Assembly (NCBI GenBank): GCA_964535305.1
Contig: CAZHTF010000009.1
Coordinates: forward strand, 1 to 64,000
Direction: 5' to 3'
From: CAZHTF01 sp964535305
Lineage (GTDB): Bacteria; Planctomycetota; Phycisphaerae; UBA1845; Fen-1342
DNA: 64,000 bases
The position numbers and the translations under genes are program-made. Position 1 is the stretch's first letter. The number at the start of each line of letters is the position of its first letter. Of the stretch, positions 51,154-60,864 are shown in pieces. The notes beneath the pieces were generated by a model. That model was not told the origin of the DNA, ran no database searches, and saw only the letters and a list, made by a program, of their open reading frames with translations.

Positions 51154-51575
51154 GATCGCACCTTTCTGAGAGTGACACGCCGCTTCTGTGAATCGCTGAG
51201 TTCGAGCTTGCGCATCTGGAGCTGCGCATTGTACTGCCGCTGGCCGCCGGCCTGTGGGCGCAGCGTCAGTTGGAAGCCGTTGAATTCGTACGTGCCGGTT
51301 TCGCGCGTGGTACGGCCGTCGAGCGTGCAGGTGGCCGAGAAACCGCCGTTGCGTTCGAAGCGCACGTCATCCAATGCGAACACTTCGCGGCTGGGCGTGG
51401 CCTGCTCGAGCCGCCAATCGCCCAGCACTGCGCCGCGGCAACCTCCGGTCGCGAGCAGCACTCCCAGCAGCGCCGGCAGCAGCGAGGACGTCAGCCGGCA
51501 CGAAGCACGCGTCTGGGCGCGTCGCCCGCGCGCGCGGCCCTCGTTCTGGAGAAATGGGACGCGCAATGTCATCAT
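51150..51575 (-). CDS. lipoprotein, hypothetical
   Basis: A 141-residue protein from ATG 51575, overlapping the gltX stop by four bases and the acyP start by four. A hydrophobic stretch ending in LLATGGC (cysteine near residue 46) suggests lipidation, although the charged region before it (residues 1-28) is long, so translation may begin further downstream. The mature part reads as small beta strands (GGFSATCTLDGRTTRETGTY, FQLTLRPQ), possibly a lipocalin-like fold. No family is recognised. Confidence 0.65.
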   Translation of the reverse strand: MMTLRVPFLQNEGRARGRRAQTRASCRLTSSLLPALLGVLLATGGCRGAVLGDWRLEQATPSREVFALDDVRFERNGGFSATCTLDGRTTRETGTYEFNGFQLTLRPQAGGQRQYNAQLQMRKLELSDSQKRRVTLRKVRS

Positions 51576-53227
51576 GCGAGTTTTCCCAGCGTCAGATCGA
51601 TCCGCCGGAGCGATCGCTCACGCCCCAGGATTGCCAGCGTCTCAAAGATGGGCGGCGAGACGGTGCTGCCGGTGATGGCGATGCGAATTGGCTGCGCGAC
51701 TTTTCCGAGCCCCAGCCCGCTGCCTTCGCCCAGACCACGCAGCAGCGATTCGAGTGCCGCGGCGCTCCAATCCGGCAGCGCAGCCAGCTCGATGCGCGCC
51801 TGCCGTAGCAGGTTCAGCCCGGCGCCGTCGGCTTTTTTCAGGTGCTTTTCGACCGCGTCGGCGTCGAGCGTCAGCTGCTCATCCGGTGTATAGAGCGCGG
51901 CGCACTTTACATCCACGTCGCGGATCACTCTCATGCCGTCGTTGATCGACAGCAGCCGCGCGAGCGTCGCGTCATCCTGCAGCGCCAACGGTGAATCCGC
52001 GGCGATGCTCAGGTAATCGCGCAGCGCAGCCAGGCGCCGCTCGGGGCTTGCCGCGGCCAGCGCCGCAGTATTGAAATTCAGCAGCTTGGCGCGATCGAAG
52101 CGCGCGTTGGTTTTGCCGATCCGCTCGACGCTGAAGAGCCGGCACATCTCGTCCAGACTCATCTTTTCACGGTCGTCACCAGGCGACCAGCCCAGCAGCG
52201 CGATGAAATTCAGCAGCACCTCGGGCAAGTAGCCGCTGGCGCGGAAATCGTGAATCTGAATCTCGGGCATCTGCACATGCAGGGTCGCGCTCAGCCGCGC
52301 GAGCTGCTCGGTTTCGAGCTGCACATCACCGCGGCGCCAGGCGGCGAATTGCTCGGCGTCGGCCCCGCTGATGCGGCAGGCGTCGTGTGGGTCGATTTTG
52401 CCGGCCGCGAGGGCGGCTTCGAGCGCGCTGCGTACGGCGCGATCCTTCTCGCGCTTGCTCATCTTGCTGCCATCCATGTTCAGGATGATCGGAAGATGGG
52501 CATAGGCCGGCGTGGGAAAGCCCAGCGCCTGCTGCAACGCCATGTGCTTGGCGGAATTCAGCAGGTGTTCCTGCCCGCGCAGCACATGCGTGATCCGCAT
52601 GTGCTCGTCATCCAGCACGACCGCGAAGTGATACGTGGGCCAGCCGTCGCTCTTGAGCAGTACGAAATCATCCACGTCGCCTGCCGCCACGCGCACCGCG
52701 CCGAGAATCCGATCTTCAATGACAAAGTCTTGCAAAGGCGTCTTCAGCCGCACCACCAGTGGCCGGCCGGCCTGCCGCGCGGCCTGGGCCTGCTCGTGCG
52801 TGGGGAAGTGCCGCGGCCGCGGGTAGCGAAAGTTGCGCTTCTCGGCGCGGGCCCGCTCGCGCAGCGCCGCCAGCTCCGCGTCTGTCTCGAGCGCGTAGTA
52901 GGCCCGGTCAGCGTCGATCAAGCGTCGCGCGGCGGCGTGATACGCCTCCAGCCGCTCGCTCTGTCGGTACGGCCCATGCGCCCCGCCGACCTGCGGCCCC
53001 TCGTCCCATAGCAGCCCCAGCCAGCGCAGGTCATCCAGCAGCTTCTGCTCTGCACCGGCGATGTTGCGGGTCTGGTCGGTGTCTTCGATGCGCAGGATGA
53101 ACGCGCCACCTAGCCGCCGCGCCAGAAGGAAATTGAACAGCGCTGTGCGCGCCCCGCCGATGTGCAGGTATCCGGTGGGCGAAGGTGCAAAGCGGCAACG
53201 GACCGGTGAATGGAGCGCGTCGGACAT
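51572..53227 (-). CDS. gltX: glutamyl-tRNA synthetase
   Basis: A 551-residue class-I synthetase. FAPSPTGYLHIGGARTALFN is the ATP site, RIEDTDQTRN the acceptor region, LRGQEHLLNSAKH the editing-proximal part, and ILNMDGSKMSKREKDRAV carries KMSKR. The C-terminal anticodon domain is present. Length is above the 470-500 usual for bacteria because of insertions around residues 280-320. It heads an overlapping run with a lipoprotein gene and acyP. Confidence 0.95.
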   Translation of the reverse strand: MSDALHSPVRCRFAPSPTGYLHIGGARTALFNFLLARRLGGAFILRIEDTDQTRNIAGAEQKLLDDLRWLGLLWDEGPQVGGAHGPYRQSERLEAYHAAARRLIDADRAYYALETDAELAALRERARAEKRNFRYPRPRHFPTHEQAQAARQAGRPLVVRLKTPLQDFVIEDRILGAVRVAAGDVDDFVLLKSDGWPTYHFAVVLDDEHMRITHVLRGQEHLLNSAKHMALQQALGFPTPAYAHLPIILNMDGSKMSKREKDRAVRSALEAALAAGKIDPHDACRISGADAEQFAAWRRGDVQLETEQLARLSATLHVQMPEIQIHDFRASGYLPEVLLNFIALLGWSPGDDREKMSLDEMCRLFSVERIGKTNARFDRAKLLNFNTAALAAASPERRLAALRDYLSIAADSPLALQDDATLARLLSINDGMRVIRDVDVKCAALYTPDEQLTLDADAVEKHLKKADGAGLNLLRQARIELAALPDWSAAALESLLRGLGEGSGLGLGKVAQPIRIAITGSTVSPPIFETLAILGRERSLRRIDLTLGKLA

Positions 53228-53355
53228 GTGCTTGTCTTACGTCCAGCCGCGCCGCCGGGCAAGCGCAGCGGCCTGTTGGCCACTGGCTGCGCTGCATTCG
53301 CCAAGCCTCGCGACGATGCCATGACGCTCGCGGCCAGCAATCGTCTCGGCACGCA

Positions 53356-54522
53356 TCAGCCGCCGCGATAGAAATCATGCAGCGTGGCGACGACGGCCCG
53401 CTGCTGCGCGTCGCTCAGCTCGGGGTACATTGGCAGTGCCAGCACCTCGGCCGCGGCCCGTTCCGCGTGCGGAAAAGCGCCGGCTCGATAGCCTAAATAT
53501 TCGAAGCAGGTCTGCTGGTGCAGCGGCAGCGGGTAGTAGACGCCGTAGCCGATCTTGCGCTGCTGCAGGAATTTCACCAGCTCATCACGGCGCGGGACGC
53601 GCACGACGTACTGGTGATACACGTGCAGGCCGTGCCGCTCGCGCGGCGGGCGCACAAACTCCGGCGCCAACCCGGCCTGCTCGATCAACTGCGTGTAGCG
53701 CGCGGCCCGCGCGCGGCGCGCCTGCGTCCACGCATCCAGATGCCGCAGCTTAATGGTCAGGATCGCGGCTTGCAGCGCGTCGATGCGGAAATTGCCGCCG
53801 ACGCGCTCGTGATAATACGTGTGACCGCTGCCGTGAATTCGCAGTTTGCGCGCTAGCTCGAAGAGCCGCTCATCGTTGGTCAGCAGGGCGCCGGCGTCGC
53901 CGATCGCGCCGAGATTTTTGGTGGGATAGAAGCTGAGGGCCCCGAGCAGCCCCAGTGCGCCGGCCGATTGCGACGCGCCCGGCGCCAGCCGCGCTCCGAT
54001 GGCCTGGGCCGCGTCCTCGATGAGCGGGATGTTCCGCTTCGCGCTAATCTGCAGCAACGGCGGCATGTCGGCCAGTTGCCCGTACAGATGCACGGGCGCG
54101 ATGGCCTTGGTTCGCGGCGTAATCAGCGCTTCGACCTGCGCGACGTCGATGTTGAAGGTCTCCGGATCGATGTCGCAGAACACCGGCCGCGCGCCGAGCC
54201 GCGCGACCGTGCCGGCGGATGCGAAAAAAGTGAAGGTCGGGACGATCACCTCGTCGCCGGGGCCGATCTCCAGCGCCATCATCGCCAGCAGCAGCGCGTC
54301 GGTGCCCGAAGAGACGCCAAGCGCCAGGAGACTACCGCAGTACGCGGCCAGGGCCGCCTCGAATTCGCCGACCTTGGGCCCCAGCACGTAGTAGCCCGAG
54401 TCGCAGATGGCGGCGATCTCGGTCAGTAGCTCCTGGCGGAGCTGCTGAAAATTGCCCGCCAGGTTGAGCGGTGGCACAGGCAGCTGACTTGTGGATTCGC
54501 AGGTTTCATTCGCGCGCGCCAT
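53356..54522 (-). CDS. DegT/DnrJ/EryC1-type sugar aminotransferase
   Basis: ATG 54522 follows GAGG at five bases and gives 388 residues. PLP features: SSGTDALLLAMMALEIGPGD, FVPTF-type IVPTFTFFASAGTVARLGA, LIEDAAQAIGA with the cofactor aspartate, and FYPTKNLGAIGDAG with the Schiff-base lysine; HVYHQYVVRVPRRDEL near the end. Such enzymes transaminate keto-sugars for surface polysaccharides or modified nucleotides. The absence of neighbouring sugar genes leaves the substrate unknown. Confidence 0.92.
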   Translation of the reverse strand: MARANETCESTSQLPVPPLNLAGNFQQLRQELLTEIAAICDSGYYVLGPKVGEFEAALAAYCGSLLALGVSSGTDALLLAMMALEIGPGDEVIVPTFTFFASAGTVARLGARPVFCDIDPETFNIDVAQVEALITPRTKAIAPVHLYGQLADMPPLLQISAKRNIPLIEDAAQAIGARLAPGASQSAGALGLLGALSFYPTKNLGAIGDAGALLTNDERLFELARKLRIHGSGHTYYHERVGGNFRIDALQAAILTIKLRHLDAWTQARRARAARYTQLIEQAGLAPEFVRPPRERHGLHVYHQYVVRVPRRDELVKFLQQRKIGYGVYYPLPLHQQTCFEYLGYRAGAFPHAERAAAEVLALPMYPELSDAQQRAVVATLHDFYRGG

Positions 54523-54717
54523 GTTTCCCTCGCCGCGGATCGGCCGCGGTACTGCGCACTCTATCGCAATTCCAAGGCGGCCGCGCGCCCAGCAGGCGCG
54601 GCTCTGCATGCGCGATTCGGCGCAGTCCTGCGTCACGATAATTGGATTGCATTTGCGGCGGGCGAGCGAGTATCGTGCATCTGCTCGCGGAATCCACTCA
54701 GGAGGCCCCGATCTCAT

Positions 54718-56991
54718 ATGCCGAGCGCTCGCCTACCGACGAGGATCTCGTCGGCACTTACGCTGTTGTCGATGCTGTCCACGGCCAGCCTGGCTCACAC
54801 AGACGACCCGAAAGTTCGCGACCGCCTGCCCGCGTATCAAGGCGGCGGCTATCGCGCGGCGATGGAGGGCGTCTCGCCGACGCAGTTTCAGTCGGACAAT
54901 GTCACGCTGATGAGTTGGCTGCCGCTGACGGACTTCGGCTTGCAGGTGAACTCGGGGAATTCGTGCTGGGGCTATGTTTCGCCTGGCGGCCGCGAGTACG
55001 CCATCATCGGCCTTTCGCACGGAACGGGCTTTGTCGAGATCACGGACGCCGGCGACGCACGCATCGTCGCGCTGATCCCTGGACCGACCAGCCTGTGGCG
55101 CGACATGAAGGTATATCAGGACTATTGCTACTCGGTCAGCGAGGGCGGCAACGGCATCCAGGTGATCAACCTGAGCCAGATCGACAGCGGCAACGTCACG
55201 CTCGTCCGCGAAGTCACCAGCGGCGGAACCACCGCCACGCACACCGTCGCGATCGACACAACGAGCGGATTTCTCTATCGCTGCGGCGGCGGCAGCAATG
55301 GGCTGCGGATCTACAGCCTGGCGAACCCGGCGAACCCGGCGCTGGTCGGCACCTGGTCGACGCGCTATGTGCACGAGTGTCAAGCGGTGACGTACACCTC
55401 CGGCCCGTTCGCCGGCAAGCAGATCGTCTTTGCCTGCTCGGGCTTTGGCGGGGGCTCGATCGAGACCGGCCTGGAAGTGCTGGATGTCACCAACAAGAGC
55501 AACATCCGCACGCTCTCGCGGGTCTTCTGGCCAAACGCGGGCTACTCGCACCAGGTGTGGCTCTCGGACGATCGCGCCTTCGCGTATCTGAATGACGAAT
55601 TCGATGAGCAGGGTGGCCTGCCGACAACGACCTACATTTTCGACGCGACGAATCTGAACAGCGTGCAGTTGCTGGGCAGCTTCAACAACGGCAACCCGGC
55701 CATCGGTCACAACCTGTACGTGCGCGGCAATTACATCTACGAGGCCAACTACCGCAGCGGCCTGCACGTCTTCGACCGCAGCAATCCCGCCGCCCCGGTC
55801 TCGGTCGGCTACTTTGACACGTTTCCGCAGGATGATGCGCCGCAATTCAACGGGGCCTGGTGCACCTACCCATTCTTCCCGAGCAACACGGTGATCGTCA
55901 GCGACATCGAGCGCGGGCTGTTCGTGCTGCGCGTCGGCCAGCCGCTGCTGGATTTCACGTTTCCGAACGGACTGCCGGCCAGCATCAGCCCGAGCGGCGG
56001 CAGCGTCCGCGTCACACTCGTTCCGCAGAACGGCGGGCAGGTGCTGGCGGGCAGCGCTCGCGTGCACTTCGACGCCGGCAGCGGCTACGTATCGACCGCG
56101 ATGCTGAGCCTGGGCGGGAATGACTACGAAGCCCAGCTACCGGCGGGAACGTGTTTCTCGACGCTCAAGTTCTACTTCACGGCCCGAACCAGCGACGGCG
56201 CGACCTGGCGCACCCCTTCGAACCTGCCCGGCGTGCCGGAGTACAGCACGACCTATGCAGGCTTGTATTCGCTGCGGCTTGAAGACATGGAGGCGGACAC
56301 CGGCTGGGCCGGTGGCGTCGCGGGCGACAGCGCCAGCGCCGGCCAGTGGGTCCGCGTCGATCCGATAGCTACGCTGGTGCAGCCGGAAGACGACATCACC
56401 GCGAACGGCAGCCTGTGCTGGGTCACGGGTCAGACGCCGATCGGCGGCTCGTACGACGATGCCGATGTCGACGCCGGCGTGACCACGCTGCTCTCGCCGG
56501 TTTTTGACGCATCCGGCGCTGACGTGGCCTACCTGGGCTACTGGCGCTGGTATTTTGATGGCTTCGGATATCCGACGACGGACCCGCTGCTGATCGACAT
56601 TTCGAACAACAACGGCGCAAGCTGGCTGCGGCTGGAAACGGTCGGCCCGGGCGGATCCGAGACCAACGGCGACTGGATTTATCGCGAATTCCGCATCGCC
56701 GACATCCTGACGCCGACCAATAACATGCGCGTCCGCTTCATCGCGCAGGACCTCGGGACGGATCACACCATCGAGGCCGCGATCGACGATTTCCAGGTGC
56801 GGCGGCTGACCTGCAATGTTCCGCCGTGCCTGGGCGATCTCAATTTGGATCGGACGGTTGGCCCGGCGGATCTGGGCATCTTGCTGGCGGCGTGGCAGAG
56901 CAGCACGGGCGGCGACCTGGATCGCGACGGCGATACCGACGAGGCCGACCTGGGCATCCTGCTGGGCAACTGGGAGAACACCTGCCCATAA
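54718..56991 (+). CDS. secreted LVIVD/choice-of-anchor-B-type protein with dockerin-like tail, copy 1
   Basis: A 757-residue exported protein (signal peptide about residues 8-27). The first 400 residues are LVIVD-type beta-propeller repeats (NGTGFVEITDAGDARIVALI-like units; SLWRDMKVYQDYCYSVSEGG; FLYRCGGGSNGLRIYSLANP). A middle region of beta-sandwich type follows, then a C-terminal tag GDLNLDRTVGPADLGILLAA and GGDLDRDGDTDEADLGILL, flanked by cysteines (PCLGDLN and NTCP). AGGAGG is 12 bases before ATG 54718. It is paralogous to the next gene and probably extracellular. Confidence 0.83.
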   Translation: MPSARLPTRISSALTLLSMLSTASLAHTDDPKVRDRLPAYQGGGYRAAMEGVSPTQFQSDNVTLMSWLPLTDFGLQVNSGNSCWGYVSPGGREYAIIGLSHGTGFVEITDAGDARIVALIPGPTSLWRDMKVYQDYCYSVSEGGNGIQVINLSQIDSGNVTLVREVTSGGTTATHTVAIDTTSGFLYRCGGGSNGLRIYSLANPANPALVGTWSTRYVHECQAVTYTSGPFAGKQIVFACSGFGGGSIETGLEVLDVTNKSNIRTLSRVFWPNAGYSHQVWLSDDRAFAYLNDEFDEQGGLPTTTYIFDATNLNSVQLLGSFNNGNPAIGHNLYVRGNYIYEANYRSGLHVFDRSNPAAPVSVGYFDTFPQDDAPQFNGAWCTYPFFPSNTVIVSDIERGLFVLRVGQPLLDFTFPNGLPASISPSGGSVRVTLVPQNGGQVLAGSARVHFDAGSGYVSTAMLSLGGNDYEAQLPAGTCFSTLKFYFTARTSDGATWRTPSNLPGVPEYSTTYAGLYSLRLEDMEADTGWAGGVAGDSASAGQWVRVDPIATLVQPEDDITANGSLCWVTGQTPIGGSYDDADVDAGVTTLLSPVFDASGADVAYLGYWRWYFDGFGYPTTDPLLIDISNNNGASWLRLETVGPGGSETNGDWIYREFRIADILTPTNNMRVRFIAQDLGTDHTIEAAIDDFQVRRLTCNVPPCLGDLNLDRTVGPADLGILLAAWQSSTGGDLDRDGDTDEADLGILLGNWENTCP

Positions 56992-57100
56992 ACGGCGGCG
57001 TTTTGGCTGATTGCGTCGATTTTGACGATCCGCGAGTGCTAAACTCGCTTGTGAACGTGCGTTGTCTTGAGACCCCCGCGTGCACTTGGAGCAAGCCGAC

Positions 57101-59374
57101 ATGGCCCGACTGAGCAAAGCCGTCCTGCTCTGTTTGCTGATGGTCCTGACGCAGACAGTCGTCCAGGCCCACACCGACGACCCGAAGGTGCGTGACAAGC
57201 AGCCGCCTTACCTGGGCGAAGGCTATCGCGCCGCGCTGCGCGGCAACCCGCCGACGTTCCCCTCCAGCGGTATCACGCTGCTGAGTTGGGTGACGTTCCC
57301 GGAATTCAGCGCCGGCACGAGCTCGGCGAATTCGTGCTGGGGCTATGTTTCTCCCTCCGGCCGCGAGTATGCCATCATCGGGCTGTCAAACGGCACGGGC
57401 TTTGTCGAAGTGACCAATCCCGCCAACGCGACGGTGGTCGCGTTGATCGCCGGACCCAATAGTTTGTGGCGCGACATGAAGACGTATCAGAACTACTGCT
57501 ACTCGGTAAGCGAGGGCGGCAACGGCATCCAGGTCATGGACCTGAGCCAGATCGATAACGGCGTGGTGACGCTGGTGCGTGAGGTGACCACCGCCGGGAC
57601 CACCAACGCCACACACACGGTAGCGGTCGATACCGCCAGCGGGTTCCTCTACCGCTGCGGCGGCGGCAGCAACGGCCTGCGGATTTACAGCCTGGCCAAT
57701 CCGTCGAACCCGGCGTTCGTCGCGAGCTGGTCTACGCGTTATGTGCACGAGTGCCAGGCCGTGACCTACACCTCCGGGCCATACGCCGGCCGGCAGATTG
57801 TGTTCGCCTGCACCGGCTTCAGCGGGGGGCAGGTTGAAACCGGTCTTGAAATCCTGGATGTCACCAATAAGGCCAGCATCGCGCAGCTCTCGCGCGTCTT
57901 CTGGCCAAACGCGGGCTATTCGCACCAGATCTGGCTCTCGCCGGATCGGCGCTACGGGCATCTGAACGACGAGTTTGATGAGCAGGACTTCGGACTGCCG
58001 AGCACCACGATCACGTTCGATGTGCAGAATCTTTCAACGCCGACGATTGCGGGCACCTGGACCAATGGCAATACGGCGGTCGGCCATAATCTCTACACCG
58101 TCGGCAACCTGATCTTTGAGGCCAACTACCGCAGCGGCCTGCGCGTGTTTGATGCGACCAACCCGACCGCACCGGTCGAGATCGCCTATTACGACACCTG
58201 GCCACAAGACGACTTGCCGAACTTCAACGGGCTGTGGAACAACTACCCGTACCTGCCGAGCGGCACGATCATTGGCAGCGACATCGAGAAGGGCCTGTTC
58301 GTCTGGCAGCTTGGAGAGAATTCGGTCGGCTTCTCGTACCCGAACGGCCTCCCGACGCAGATTTCGCCCGCCGGCCAGGGCTTCGACGTGAGCGTGATCC
58401 CGCAGGGCAGCGCCGTGCTGGCGGGCGCACCGACGCTTTCGTACGCCGTCGGCGCGGGCGCCTTCACCACGATTCCGCTCGCCCCGCTGGGCGGCGATCA
58501 GTACCGCGCCAGCTTCCCGGCGATGCCCTGCGGTTCGACGGTGCGCTTCTACCTCAGCGCGGCGACCACCAGCGGCATCACCTGGACCGATCCGATGAAC
58601 CCGCCGACGACCACCTACTCGGCGCTGTCGGCGTACAGCTCGAGCATCGCTGCCAGCGATACCTTCGAGGTCGCCAGCGGCTGGGCACTGGGCACGCCGA
58701 ACACGGCGACGACTGGGCAGTGGGTGTGGGGCGATCCGATTGGAACCGGCGCGCAGCCCGAAGATGATCATACGCTTGCCGGCACGCAATGCTGGTTCAC
58801 GGCACAGGGAACGCCCGGCGGCGGCCTCGGCGAGGCGGACGTCGACGGCGGCGACACCACGCTGCTCTCCGCGGCGCTCAATCTCAGCTCGTACGGCCCG
58901 GATGTGCGCATCAGCTACTGGCGCTGGTATTCCAACAGCACTGGCGGCGCGCCCAATCAGGACACGTTCCAGATCGACATCTCGAACAACAACGGCGCCT
59001 CCTGGACCGCGCTCGAGACCGTCGGCCCGGGTGGCCTGGTCGCCTCCGGCGGCTGGTATCAGCACGAGTTCCGTGTGGCCGACTTCGTCACGCCCACCAG
59101 CCAGGTGCGGCTGCGCTTCATCGCGTCTGACACGGGCGGCGGATCCGTGGTCGAAGCGGCGGTCGATGACCTCGAAATTAAGGTCATTAATTGCACGCCG
59201 CCGAATCCTTGTGCCGGCGATCTGAACAACGATCGCACGGTGAACGAGCAGGATCTGGGAATCCTGCTGGCCGCGTGGCAGACGACGAGTGGCGGCGATG
59301 CCGATGGCGACGGCGACACCGACGAGAGCGATCTGGGCCTGCTGCTGGGCAACTGGGCGGTGACCTGCCCGTAG
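57101..59374 (+). CDS. secreted LVIVD/choice-of-anchor-B-type protein with dockerin-like tail, copy 2
   Basis: GTG 57080 is possible, but ATG 57101 has GGAG nine bases upstream and yields 757 residues, exactly the length of the upstream paralogue. A signal peptide (AVLLCLLMVLTQTVVQA) is followed by the same propeller region (AHTDDPKVRDKQPPY, SLWRDMKTYQNYCYSVSEGG, FLYRCGGGSNGLRIYSLANP), nearly identical to copy 1 over long stretches, then a more divergent beta-sandwich part. The C-terminal tag GDLNNDRTVNEQDLGILLAA is bracketed by PCAGDLN and VTCP. Confidence 0.83.
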   Translation: MARLSKAVLLCLLMVLTQTVVQAHTDDPKVRDKQPPYLGEGYRAALRGNPPTFPSSGITLLSWVTFPEFSAGTSSANSCWGYVSPSGREYAIIGLSNGTGFVEVTNPANATVVALIAGPNSLWRDMKTYQNYCYSVSEGGNGIQVMDLSQIDNGVVTLVREVTTAGTTNATHTVAVDTASGFLYRCGGGSNGLRIYSLANPSNPAFVASWSTRYVHECQAVTYTSGPYAGRQIVFACTGFSGGQVETGLEILDVTNKASIAQLSRVFWPNAGYSHQIWLSPDRRYGHLNDEFDEQDFGLPSTTITFDVQNLSTPTIAGTWTNGNTAVGHNLYTVGNLIFEANYRSGLRVFDATNPTAPVEIAYYDTWPQDDLPNFNGLWNNYPYLPSGTIIGSDIEKGLFVWQLGENSVGFSYPNGLPTQISPAGQGFDVSVIPQGSAVLAGAPTLSYAVGAGAFTTIPLAPLGGDQYRASFPAMPCGSTVRFYLSAATTSGITWTDPMNPPTTTYSALSAYSSSIAASDTFEVASGWALGTPNTATTGQWVWGDPIGTGAQPEDDHTLAGTQCWFTAQGTPGGGLGEADVDGGDTTLLSAALNLSSYGPDVRISYWRWYSNSTGGAPNQDTFQIDISNNNGASWTALETVGPGGLVASGGWYQHEFRVADFVTPTSQVRLRFIASDTGGGSVVEAAVDDLEIKVINCTPPNPCAGDLNNDRTVNEQDLGILLAAWQTTSGGDADGDGDTDESDLGLLLGNWAVTCP

Positions 59375-59493
59375 CGGGTCGCTGTCGGCTTCGCTGCGGA
59401 GCGACTGACGTTCATTCGCGGCCGGTGCGTCAATCAGGCGCGCCGGCCGCGCTCGCTTGAATCTCCGCGCACGCATCACACAATACGCTTCAC

Positions 59494-60864
59494 ATGATCA
59501 ACATCTGGTCGGGCAAGCGCGTCACCGTCATGGGGCTCGGGCGATTCGGCGGAGGCGTCGGCGTGGCGCGCTGGCTGGCCGCCGGCGGGGCGCGCGTCAC
59601 CGTTACCGACTTGACCACCGCCGACAAACTCGCCGCCTCCATCGCTGAGCTGCGCGATGTGAACGTCGAGTTCCGCCTGGGCGGACATGACGAGCGCGAC
59701 TTCCGCGAGGCGGACATGGTCGTGGTCAATCCCGCCGTGCCAGATCACTCGCCCTTCATTCAGGCGGCCGTCTCCGCGGGCGTGCCGATCACCACTGAAA
59801 TCAACCTCTTCCTCGAGCGCTGCCGGGCGACCTGCATCGGCGTGACTGGCTCGGTTGGCAAGAGCACCATCACCGCCATGATCGGCCACGTGCTTGAGCG
59901 GACCCAGCCGCTGCGCGTCTGGCTCGGCGGCAACCTGGGCCGCAGCCTGCTGGATGCACTGCCGCAAATTGCGCCCGAGCATTTGTGCGTACTGGAGCTG
60001 TCGAGTTTTCAACTGGCGCGCACGCCAGCGCTGCGCTGGAGCCCGCATGTCGCGGTGATCGCGAACGTCACGCCCAACCACCTGGATTGGCACGGCACGT
60101 TTGAGCACTACCTGCAAAGCAAGCTGAACATCTGCGCGTTTCAGAAGGTCGACCGCGACGTCGCGATCGTCGAAGACGTCGCGCCGCTGCGCGCGGCGCT
60201 CGCGTCGCGCCGCGCACATGCCGATGACCTGGCCTGCTACGGACTGGACGGCGACGTCCCAGTCTGTCGGCGGGCGGCCACGCTGCTGGGCGAACAGCGC
60301 GAGTTGTGCAGCCGCTGGCCCGACCTGCGTCTGCAGACACCCGGGCGACACAATCGACTGAACGCCGCCGCCGCCCTGAGCGTGGCCGAGACGCTGGGCG
60401 TTTCGGCTGAGGCGGCAGTGACCGCGCTCGCGGACTTCCCGGGCTTGCCGCATCGCTTGCAGCGTGTCGGGCAGAGCGGTGGCGTGACGTACTACAACGA
60501 CTCGAAGTCAACCACGCCCGAGGCCGCGATCACCGCGATGAACAGCATCGACGGGCCGCTGCTGGTCATCCTTGGCGGATACGACAAGAAGATCGATCTG
60601 CGGTCCGCTGCCGATCACGCCGCTCGGCGGGCGCGTTTCGCCGCGTGCATCGGGCAGACCGGTAGCTGGCTGCGTGACGCGATCCGCGGCGCCGGGGGCC
60701 AGGCCGAGCATTTCGACTCGCTGGCGTCGGCGGTGAGCGCCTGTCGCAGCGCGGCCCGCGACGGCGAGAGCATTCTGCTTTCACCCGGCTGCGCCTCGTG
60801 GGACATGTTCGAAGACTTCCGCGCTCGCGGCGACGCGTTTGTGCGGCTGGTCAGCAGCACGTGA
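59494..60864 (+). CDS. murD: UDP-N-acetylmuramoylalanine-D-glutamate ligase
   Basis: A 456-residue Mur ligase that adds D-Glu to UDP-MurNAc-Ala in cytoplasmic peptidoglycan synthesis. VTVMGLGRFGGGVGVARWL is the UDP-binding start, CIGVTGSVGKSTITAM the ATP P-loop (with Ser-Val where GTNGK is usual), LELSSFQLARTPAL the MurD-specific motif, ANVTPNHLDWHGTFEHYLQSK with the metal ligand histidine, and YYNDSKSTTPEA the ADP site. It is outside any mra/mur cluster and its stop overlaps mutY by GTGA. Confidence 0.93.
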   Translation: MINIWSGKRVTVMGLGRFGGGVGVARWLAAGGARVTVTDLTTADKLAASIAELRDVNVEFRLGGHDERDFREADMVVVNPAVPDHSPFIQAAVSAGVPITTEINLFLERCRATCIGVTGSVGKSTITAMIGHVLERTQPLRVWLGGNLGRSLLDALPQIAPEHLCVLELSSFQLARTPALRWSPHVAVIANVTPNHLDWHGTFEHYLQSKLNICAFQKVDRDVAIVEDVAPLRAALASRRAHADDLACYGLDGDVPVCRRAATLLGEQRELCSRWPDLRLQTPGRHNRLNAAAALSVAETLGVSAEAAVTALADFPGLPHRLQRVGQSGGVTYYNDSKSTTPEAAITAMNSIDGPLLVILGGYDKKIDLRSAADHAARRARFAACIGQTGSWLRDAIRGAGGQAEHFDSLASAVSACRSAARDGESILLSPGCASWDMFEDFRARGDAFVRLVSST

